Source of the DNA: Sedimenticola sp. | GTDB taxonomy: Bacteria > Pseudomonadota > Gammaproteobacteria > Chromatiales > Chromatiaceae | Assembly: GCA_027023915.1 (NCBI GenBank) | Contig: JALVUB010000235.1 | Span: forward strand, 1-5,094 | Direction: 5' to 3' | DNA: 5,094 nucleotides | In this document: positions 1 to 5,094 of the stretch, piece after piece | How the letters are laid out: every line of letters starts with the position of its first letter | Numbering within the stretch: position 1 is the stretch's first letter | Program-made: the position numbers and the translations under genes | The notes under the pieces: generated by a model | Told to the model about the DNA's origin: nothing | What the model saw: the letters and a program-made list of their open reading frames with translations, nothing else | The model's database searches: none

Positions 1-1232
1 TGGCGGTTCTCTACATCGACCTGGACCGCTTCAAGTTCATCAACGACACCATGGGGCACGCAGTCGGGGACACCGTGCTGGTGGCCATCGGAGATCGCCT
101 GCGCAACGCCTTGCGGAACGTGGACAGCGTGGCCCGCCTCGGCGGCGATGAGTTCGCCATTCTATTGCCGGACTGCCACAGGGAGGCAGCCATGGCGGTG
201 GCGCGCAAGCTCTACGACATCATCACCGAGCCCTGCCTGATCGACAATCACGAGTTCATGCTTGACAGCAGCATCGGCATCGCCATCTATCCCGATGACG
301 GCCTCGATATCGACACCCTGCTCAAGCACGCGGATACGGCCATGTACCACGCCAAGGCCGGCCACACCCACATTCACTGTTTCAGCGACGAGATGGCCGA
401 AAAGGTCGGTCGCCGTCTCTCCCTGGAACAGGATATGGCCAGGGCGGTGGATACAAGAAACCCCAGCTTCATCCCCCACCTGGAAGACTTCTCCCTCCAC
501 TACCAGGGGAAATACCGTCTGACGGGAAGCACCACGACAAAAGTGGGTAAGCTCGTGGGGCTGGAGGCCCTGCTGCGCTGGCACCATCCAAAACGGGGCG
601 ATATTCCGCCGGGAGAGTTTATCCCCCTGTCCGAGGAAACCGGCCTGATCCTGCCGCTGACGCGCTGGGTGATCGCAGAGGCAGCACGTCAGGCCAGCGA
701 GTGGGCCACCCTGGACATTCATCCCTGGCCGGTGGGAATCAACATCTCTCCGGTTAAGATGATGCGCCAGGACATGGCCGACAGCCTGCTGGATATCATC
801 GCCCAGTATGGCGCCCGCCCAGAATGGTTCGAGGTGGAGATCACCGAAACAGCGATGATGGACGATCCCGAGCTGGCCACCACCATCACCCACAGGCTGG
901 CGGATGCCGGCATCTCGGTGGCCATCGACGATTTCGGCACCGGCTATTCCTCGCTGGCCTATCTGAAGCAGTTTCCCATCGACTGGCTGAAGATCGACAT
1001 AGCCTTCATTCGAGACCTTCCCCACAGCGAGGAGAACGCCGCCATAGTCCGATCCATCATCGCCATGGCCCATGCGATGGATATTGAGGTGATCGCCGAG
1101 GGAGTGGAAAACGAGGCGCAACTGGAGTTTCTGGTTGACGTCGGCTGCGACGCGGTACAGGGTTTTCTTACCGGCATGCCCTGCGCGGCCGGCGGCATCA
1201 CCGATCTGTTGCGCAACGCCGCCACCGGCTGA
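1..1232 (+). CDS. GGDEF-EAL cyclic-di-GMP turnover protein, 5' end outside window
   Basis: This is the C-terminal 409 residues, in frame from base 3, of a cytoplasmic-side c-di-GMP protein. The GGDEF (diguanylate cyclase) domain keeps the metal Asp of YIDLD (18-20), the Asn/Asp of FKFIND (42-47), an inhibitory I-site RNVD (114-125) five residues before the signature, and an intact GGDEF (141-155). The EAL (phosphodiesterase) domain has EAL (564-572), NISP (741-752), EITE (837-848), DDFG (927-938), KID (990-998), AEGVE (1095-1109) and the late QG (1158-1163). Every catalytic and metal-binding position I know for active EAL enzymes is therefore present. Both activities, GTP to c-di-GMP and c-di-GMP to pGpG, look possible; which dominates cannot be read from sequence. 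Two stretches before the EAL motif are longer than the usual consensus. The start of the GGDEF domain and any PAS, receiver or membrane sensor domains lie upstream of base 1. The stop is TGA at 1230-1232. The family assignment is firm. Confidence 0.96.
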   Translation, partial: AVLYIDLDRFKFINDTMGHAVGDTVLVAIGDRLRNALRNVDSVARLGGDEFAILLPDCHREAAMAVARKLYDIITEPCLIDNHEFMLDSSIGIAIYPDDGLDIDTLLKHADTAMYHAKAGHTHIHCFSDEMAEKVGRRLSLEQDMARAVDTRNPSFIPHLEDFSLHYQGKYRLTGSTTTKVGKLVGLEALLRWHHPKRGDIPPGEFIPLSEETGLILPLTRWVIAEAARQASEWATLDIHPWPVGINISPVKMMRQDMADSLLDIIAQYGARPEWFEVEITETAMMDDPELATTITHRLADAGISVAIDDFGTGYSSLAYLKQFPIDWLKIDIAFIRDLPHSEENAAIVRSIIAMAHAMDIEVIAEGVENEAQLEFLVDVGCDAVQGFLTGMPCAAGGITDLLRNAATG

Positions 1233-1244
1233 GCCTGCCGGTTT
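1224..1244 (+). terminator. Possible hairpin terminator across the stop of the GGDEF-EAL gene
   Basis: ACCGGC (1224-1229) and GCCGGT (1237-1242) form a perfect 6-bp stem with a 7-base loop holding the TGA stop. It is followed by a short T-rich stretch (TTTCTC when the last stem T is not counted). Read from the minus strand the stem is followed by GGCGGC, so it could end only the plus-strand transcript. The stem is short and the T run is broken, so this is a weak terminator at best. No better candidate lies in the 18 bases between the convergent genes. Confidence 0.35.
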
Positions 1245-1250
1245 CTCGGC

Positions 1251-2891
1251 TTACCAGTTGCCCCCGATCTCCCGCGTCTTCCTATCGATGCAGGTGAGAC
1301 AGGCGCGGGGAGCGAACGAACCGGCGTCAGCCTCGGCCATGGCCAGCCGCAGGCTTTCGGGAATCTCGTCACCCAGTAGGGCACCCTCGGGTATGTAAGG
1401 ATAGATCTCGTCGTAACGGCGTACCTCGCGCTGGCTCACCCGCCGGTGGATGTGGGAACGGTTGAGCTGACGCGGATGGCGCAGTCCGGCGGAAGCGATT
1501 ATCTCGGCGGTGGCGCGCACCGTGCCGGCATGGTAGCGGGCCACCCGCCGGGCCTTCTCATCCACCACCAGTCCGCGATAGAGACGGGGATCCTGGGTGG
1601 CCACCCCGCTGGGACAACGGTTGCTGTTGCAGGTGAGGGAGTGGACGCAGCCGAGGGCGAACATCATGCCGCGGGCGCTGTTGCACAGGTCCGCCCCCAG
1701 GGCCATGTGCTTCACCAGATGAAAGCCGGTGAAGATCTTGCCCGATGCGATGACCCGCACCTGTTCGCGCAGGCCGAAACCGATGAGGCAGTTGACCACC
1801 AGCGCCAGGGCCTCCCGCAGCGGCATGCCGATGGAGTTGGCATACTCCAGGGGCGCCGCCCCGGTGCCCCCCTCGCCTCCGTCCACGGTAATGAAATCGG
1901 GCTGTATGCCGCTGGCCACCATCGCCTTGCAGAGGGCGACAAACTCACTTTCGCGTCCCACACAGAGCTTGATCCCCACCGGCTTGCCGCCGGAGAGCTC
2001 GCGCAGGCGGCCGATGAAGGCCATCAGCTCCAAGGGAGTGGAGAAGGCACTGTGCCCCGGCGGTGAAGCAACCCTGGTGTAAGGCGCCACGCCACGGATG
2101 CGGGCGATCTCCGGGGTGTTCTTGCTCGCCGGCAGAATGCCGCCGTGGCCCGGCTTGGCCCCCTGGGAGAGCTTGATCTCCACCATCTTCACCACCTCCA
2201 GGGCGGCCTGCTCGCGGAATCGTTCGGGATCGAAGCGGCCCTCGCGGTCGCGGCAGCCGAAATAACCGGTGCCGATCTGCCAGATCAGGTCGCCACCATG
2301 TTCCAGGTGATAGGGGCTGATCCCGCCTTCGCCGGTGTTGTGGGCAAAGCCGCCGAGCCTGGCGCCCTTGTTCAGCGCCAGCACCGCATTGGGACTGAGA
2401 GCGCCAAAACTCATGGCGGAGATGTTGAGAACGCTGGCCCTGTAGGGACGGCCGCATTGGGGACCGCCCACGGTGACCCGCAGATCGGTCTCAACCTCCG
2501 CCGCGTCAACCGCCGCCAGCGAGTGGCCGATCCACTCGTAGCCGTCGCGGTAGGTGTCCACCCGGGTACCGAAGGGCACGGTGTCCCTGGCCCCCTTGGC
2601 ACGCTGGTAGGCGATGCTGCGGAACATGCGGTTCACCGGGGTGCCGTCGGTGTCCGACTCTACGAAATACTGCCGCACATAGGGCCGCAGGGCCTCCATC
2701 AGCCAGCGCCCGCGCCCGAAAAGGGGAAAGTTGCGGCGGATGGCGTGCTCTTTCTGGAAAAGATCGTAAAAGCCGACAGCCGCCAGCGGCAGAATCACCA
2801 CCAGGCTCCAGAGCACCGGCGGCCAGAAGGGCGCCACCGCCGCCAACAGCGCCATGAGAAGGACAAAAGTCTTGACGAAAGTGGTGTTCAT
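1251..2891 (-). CDS. Membrane-anchored FMN-binding glutamate synthase family protein
   Basis: This 546-residue protein belongs to the family of stand-alone glutamate synthase central/FMN domains (GltB-like, COG0069 type). Residues 1-45 contain a hydrophobic anchor of one or two membrane segments, then a basic/aromatic stretch (DLFQKEHAIRRNFP). The FMN-binding barrel follows, with NISAMSFGALSPNA (156-169), QGAKPGHGGILPASK (243-257) and ITVDGGEGGTGAAPLEY (334-350). The [3Fe-4S] ligands are Cys415, Cys421 and Cys426 in the C-x5-C-x4-C spacing of glutamate synthase (bases 1614-1649). In classical glutamate synthase this part makes glutamate from 2-oxoglutarate and ammonia. Here the glutaminase domain and the C-terminal beta-helix domain are absent, and no NADPH-oxidising GltD-like subunit is in the window, so ammonia and electron sources are unknown. 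The length is usual for the family. The ATG at 2889-2891 is the only start before an upstream in-frame TGA, but no clear Shine-Dalgarno precedes it. It may be co-transcribed with the upstream lipoprotein gene. Its exact substrate is unproven. Confidence 0.93.
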   Translation of the reverse strand: MNTTFVKTFVLLMALLAAVAPFWPPVLWSLVVILPLAAVGFYDLFQKEHAIRRNFPLFGRGRWLMEALRPYVRQYFVESDTDGTPVNRMFRSIAYQRAKGARDTVPFGTRVDTYRDGYEWIGHSLAAVDAAEVETDLRVTVGGPQCGRPYRASVLNISAMSFGALSPNAVLALNKGARLGGFAHNTGEGGISPYHLEHGGDLIWQIGTGYFGCRDREGRFDPERFREQAALEVVKMVEIKLSQGAKPGHGGILPASKNTPEIARIRGVAPYTRVASPPGHSAFSTPLELMAFIGRLRELSGGKPVGIKLCVGRESEFVALCKAMVASGIQPDFITVDGGEGGTGAAPLEYANSIGMPLREALALVVNCLIGFGLREQVRVIASGKIFTGFHLVKHMALGADLCNSARGMMFALGCVHSLTCNSNRCPSGVATQDPRLYRGLVVDEKARRVARYHAGTVRATAEIIASAGLRHPRQLNRSHIHRRVSQREVRRYDEIYPYIPEGALLGDEIPESLRLAMAEADAGSFAPRACLTCIDRKTREIGGNW

Positions 2892-2975
2892 GAGCGGTCG
2901 GAGGCCGGCGCGCCGAACTCCAATGGCTGGTGGCCGGCCGCCGACTACTCATGCAAGACCGGCACCAAAGGCCGA
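2892..2975. other. 84-base gap between the lipoprotein gene and the glutamate-synthase-like gene
   Basis: This is the longest non-coding stretch in the window. It holds two GC palindromes, GGCCGGCC (2932-2939) and CGGCGCGCCG (2906-2915), and a 4-bp stem CGGC/GCCG (2960-2974) just after the lipoprotein stop with no T run. I see no convincing -35/-10 pair, terminator, operator or riboswitch. Read-through from the lipoprotein gene into the glutamate-synthase-like gene is therefore plausible. The palindromes may simply reflect high GC. Confidence 0.5.
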
Positions 2976-3590
2976 TCATTTCCGCTTCCACGCCCCCTTT
3001 TGCTTGTACCAGTACCCCTTTGGCGCCTCCTCCACCCAGATGCGGGCGAAGGTTTTGCGGATCTCCTGCTCCCACTCGGAATGGCCGTTGGCGCGGGCGA
3101 TCTCACGATACAGGGCGTTGCGGTCGCGGTTTTCGTCCGCCACCAGCTTCCTCAGCCGGTTGCGCTGGTTTAACGGCACCGATTTGAGGCTGCGCACCGT
3201 CACCAGTCCCGACTCGTCAAAGCCGATGGCACCGGCCTGATACCAGCGCCCCAACTGCCGCTGGCGGTTGGCCATGGATTTGCGCAGACGGGCGATGGCG
3301 GGGGTGTTGATCTCGATATTGGCGCGGCCCGCGGCCTCCGCCGCCGGCACCAGCCACTCCAGCAGGCGGCTTGCCACCCAGACCGTCTTCGGCGGCACCA
3401 GGGAGGAGTGATCTTCTTTCTGCCGCGGCGCCTCGGGCTTGGCCGGCGGCGCGGCCTGTCCGTTTTTGAGCACGTCGCGCACGATCACCCGCGCCGCCTG
3501 CTCGGCTGCGGCGGCGGGAAAGTAGATGTTGATGGTCACGCAGGCGGTGAGCAGCAGGCTCAACAGGGGCCAGGTTGTCTTTTTGAACAT
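2976..3590 (-). CDS. ydbL: YdbL-family (DUF1318) lipoprotein with a YnbE-like N-terminus
   Basis: Counting from the GTG at 3599 (207 residues; 204 from the ATG at 3590): residues 4-20 are a lipoprotein signal, MFKK, then a hydrophobic stretch, then lipobox LTAC with Cys20. Position +2 is Val, not Asp, so outer-membrane sorting is expected. After the Cys comes a short strand (VTINIYF) and an Ala-rich helix (about 28-45), resembling the lipoprotein YnbE as I recall it. A Pro/Ala/charged linker (46-70) leads to a hydrophobic stretch ending VPAAEAAG (73-91), then the DUF1318/YdbL domain (about 95-207) with VADENRDRNALYREIAR and the end YWYKQKGAWKRK. In E. coli YdbL is a periplasmic helper of the YdbH-YnbE lipid-transport bridge. 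Here it follows ydbH directly, as in that operon, with no separate ynbE. ATG 3590 is preferred because GGAG lies 8 bases before it; GTG 3599 overlaps the ydbH stop but has no Shine-Dalgarno. Family membership is secure; the fusion reading is inferred. Confidence 0.88.
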   Translation of the reverse strand: MFKKTTWPLLSLLLTACVTINIYFPAAAAEQAARVIVRDVLKNGQAAPPAKPEAPRQKEDHSSLVPPKTVWVASRLLEWLVPAAEAAGRANIEINTPAIARLRKSMANRQRQLGRWYQAGAIGFDESGLVTVRSLKSVPLNQRNRLRKLVADENRDRNALYREIARANGHSEWEQEIRKTFARIWVEEAPKGYWYKQKGAWKRK

Positions 3591-3595
3591 GGGCT

Positions 3596-5094
3596 TCACT
3601 CCACAACGACACTTTTGATTCTGATGTTACGCAGGCGGCTGAGCAGATCCTTCCAGGCGACGTCACGATTCCTGCCGATGACATCCACCCGCGGCAGCAG
3701 CGCGCCCTTGACGATATAGTAGCCGCCTTGGGGCCCGGGAGCACCATCCAGGCGCGCCCGATCACCCCGCAGCCTCACTTTCAGCGCCAGACGGTCGTAG
3801 GCAAAATCCTTGAACACCCCCAAAAAGGTGCTCGACAGGCCCGAAGCAACGCCATTGCCCAGCTCGGTGAGATCGTCGATGGCGCGTTGGCTGATGCGGT
3901 GGCGGCGGCGGTCGCGGGGCGGCGAGCGCAGGTCGGCGTCGAAGGAAGCCAGCTCCCAGCCCACAAGCCGCAGATCGCGTACCCGCCCTTCCAGACTGCC
4001 TTCGATGCGCCCGAAGGAGAAGGTGCGCGAGAGTTGCGCCAGGTCGAGGTTTTCCAGCCGGATGCTGGCGCGCACCACCGGCGCGGCGCCCAGCAGATCC
4101 TCCACCACCAGCCCTTTCACCACCACGCGGCCGCCGAACAGGCGCATCACCAGCTCGCCGTCGAGCTGCAAGCGGCCGTCCCGATAGCGCAGGCGTGGCA
4201 GGTCGGCATCCAGGCGCCCGGCCAGTTCGGGCCAGCCAAGCGCCCGGCTCAAGGCGGCCAGATCCACCTTCTCCAGCCTGGCGCCTGTTTCGGCGCGAAG
4301 CCGGTCGCCACGGCCTTCGAGCCTGAGGCTGGAAAAATGAAGCTTGCCCCCCAACAACGGCACACTGAACGGCGCCACCACCACCCGATCGCCTTGCAAT
4401 CGAAGGTTCACTCTTGCGGAACCGAGCCTCACCTTGTAGAGCCGCGCCTGCCGCCACGCCACACTGGAGGGAGCGGAGGCCCCGTTTGCCCGCCAGTTGA
4501 GCTGGCTCTCCAGCCCCTGGACGGCGAAACGCCCGGCGTTGTCTTCAACATCGGTTTGGCGCAGTTGCAGGCGGGCGCTGGCCGGGCCGTTGCCATCCAT
4601 TGAAAAAGCGCCTTCTCCCCGGCCGGTCAGTTTCAGGTCGTCCAGGGCGGAGCCGATAAGCAACGGCTGCAATGCCAGCTTGTAAAGGGTGTCCAGATCG
4701 GCCACCCGCCCTTGCAGGGCCAGGGCCTGGATCTTGCCCCGCTGCCACCGGCCCTGCCCCTCGAGATGAATGGCCTGGCCGTAGTCGAGCTGAAAACGGC
4801 GCACCCGGCCCCGGCGGCCATCCAGCCCGGTTTGCCCGGCCAGCTTGAGGGAAAGGGGCTGCCCGGCTTGCAGATAAAAGGGATCGAGATAAAGCTGGCC
4901 GCCCTTCAGGATCAGGGCCAGATCGCCGTCGGCCCGGGTGAGATCTCCATGCATGCGTCCTTCCAGCCGGAACTTCAGGGACTCGCCCACGCGCAGCCCC
5001 CCGGCGTCGGAAAAGGCGAGATCGCTGCCGCCAAGGTCGAGACGCCCCCGCCAGTTGCCCCTTTTCCCCCAGCGCCCGCGGAGGTGAAGATCGA
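3596..5094 (-). CDS. ydbH: YdbH/AsmA-like intermembrane phospholipid transport protein, C-terminal part
   Basis: The frame is open from the window edge (in frame from base 5092) to the TGA at 3596-3598. It gives 498 residues, probably somewhat over half of a YdbH-sized protein (about 880 residues in E. coli). The visible part is a long run of short alternating beta-strands rich in L, R, G and D with repeated 'LxLxGxG' spacing, as expected for the groove-shaped beta-taco of AsmA-like proteins. Near the C-terminus are the family-typical RISQRAIDDL (3869-3898), KDFAYDRLALKVRLRG, and YYIVKGALLPRVDVIGRN (3668-3721). It ends in a strand-like NIRIKSVVVE (3599-3628). E. coli YdbH is an inner-membrane-anchored periplasmic protein, redundant with TamB and YhdP, that carries phospholipid to the outer membrane and contacts YnbE through its C-terminus. 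The following YdbL-type gene supports YdbH over other AsmA-like proteins. The internal GTG at 4988-4990 is not the start: coding continues upstream without a stop. The N-terminal membrane anchor is outside the window. Confidence 0.85.
   Translation of the reverse strand, partial: DLHLRGRWGKRGNWRGRLDLGGSDLAFSDAGGLRVGESLKFRLEGRMHGDLTRADGDLALILKGGQLYLDPFYLQAGQPLSLKLAGQTGLDGRRGRVRRFQLDYGQAIHLEGQGRWQRGKIQALALQGRVADLDTLYKLALQPLLIGSALDDLKLTGRGEGAFSMDGNGPASARLQLRQTDVEDNAGRFAVQGLESQLNWRANGASAPSSVAWRQARLYKVRLGSARVNLRLQGDRVVVAPFSVPLLGGKLHFSSLRLEGRGDRLRAETGARLEKVDLAALSRALGWPELAGRLDADLPRLRYRDGRLQLDGELVMRLFGGRVVVKGLVVEDLLGAAPVVRASIRLENLDLAQLSRTFSFGRIEGSLEGRVRDLRLVGWELASFDADLRSPPRDRRRHRISQRAIDDLTELGNGVASGLSSTFLGVFKDFAYDRLALKVRLRGDRARLDGAPGPQGGYYIVKGALLPRVDVIGRNRDVAWKDLLSRLRNIRIKSVVVE
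3599..3602 (-). promoter_or_regulatory. Ribosome binding site deciding the lipoprotein start
   Basis: GGAG on the minus strand sits 8 bases upstream of the ATG at 3588-3590. Its last G is also the first base of the alternative GTG (3597-3599), which therefore has no usable Shine-Dalgarno of its own. The site covers the last sense codon of ydbH, and the ydbH TGA (3596-3598) lies between it and the ATG. Terminating ribosomes could reinitiate, which would couple synthesis of the two partners. Confidence 0.6.

Noticed and set aside
162..1121. Long minus-strand open frame (319 codons) opposite the GGDEF-EAL gene
   Set aside because: It lies fully antisense to a gene with unmistakable motifs. Its translation is low-complexity G/H/V/D-rich with no recognisable family, as expected from GC-rich codon bias.
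2906..2939. Palindromes CGGCGCGCCG and GGCCGGCC as operator sites
   Set aside because: Short GC-only palindromes are expected by chance in DNA this GC-rich, and no promoter elements are visible next to them.
2960..2974. CGGC/GCCG hairpin after the lipoprotein stop as a terminator
   Set aside because: The stem is only 4 bp and no T run follows on the minus strand.
2145..3173. Plus-strand open frame (342 codons) opposite the glutamate-synthase-like and lipoprotein genes
   Set aside because: It crosses two well-supported minus-strand genes and the gap between them. Its G/A/H/Q-rich translation has no domain pattern, so it is a shadow frame.
3728..4603. Plus-strand open frame (291 codons) opposite ydbH
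   Set aside because: It is antisense to the YdbH-like frame, rich in H, Q, A and P, and without motifs; it is a GC-driven shadow frame.
3596..4990. GTG at 4988-4990 as the true start of the AsmA-like gene
   Set aside because: The frame stays open to the window edge with the same beta-rich composition, and the family is much longer with an N-terminal membrane anchor that is not seen here.

Overview
The window is GC-rich, densely coded DNA. Its gene families point to a Gammaproteobacterium, or a related Gram-negative bacterium with an outer membrane. There are no RNA genes, mobile elements, CRISPR arrays or long repeats, and no gene-free stretch longer than about 90 bases.

Layout. Bases 1-1232 (+) hold the 3' part of a cyclic-di-GMP turnover protein with a GGDEF domain followed by an EAL domain; its upstream sensory part lies outside the window. 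It converges, across only 18 bases, on a minus-strand block. Read in the direction of transcription, that block is: a YdbH/AsmA-like intermembrane lipid-transport protein (5094-3596, N-terminal part outside the window), a DUF1318/YdbL-type lipoprotein (3590 or 3599 to 2976, touching or overlapping the ydbH stop), an 84-base gap, and a membrane-anchored FMN/[3Fe-4S] glutamate-synthase-family protein (2891-1251).

How the genes work together. The first two minus-strand genes match the E. coli ydbH-ynbE-ydbL operon. There, inner-membrane YdbH spans the periplasm and meets the small outer-membrane lipoprotein YnbE, with YdbL as a periplasmic helper, to move phospholipid to the outer membrane. Here no separate ynbE gene exists. 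The single 204-207-residue lipoprotein appears to combine a YnbE-like lipidated N-terminal segment, a Pro/Ala linker and a YdbL domain, so the three-gene system seems compressed to two. This is the most interesting feature of the window. The glutamate-synthase-like gene may be co-transcribed, but no functional link to lipid transport is evident. The c-di-GMP gene is an unrelated convergent neighbour.
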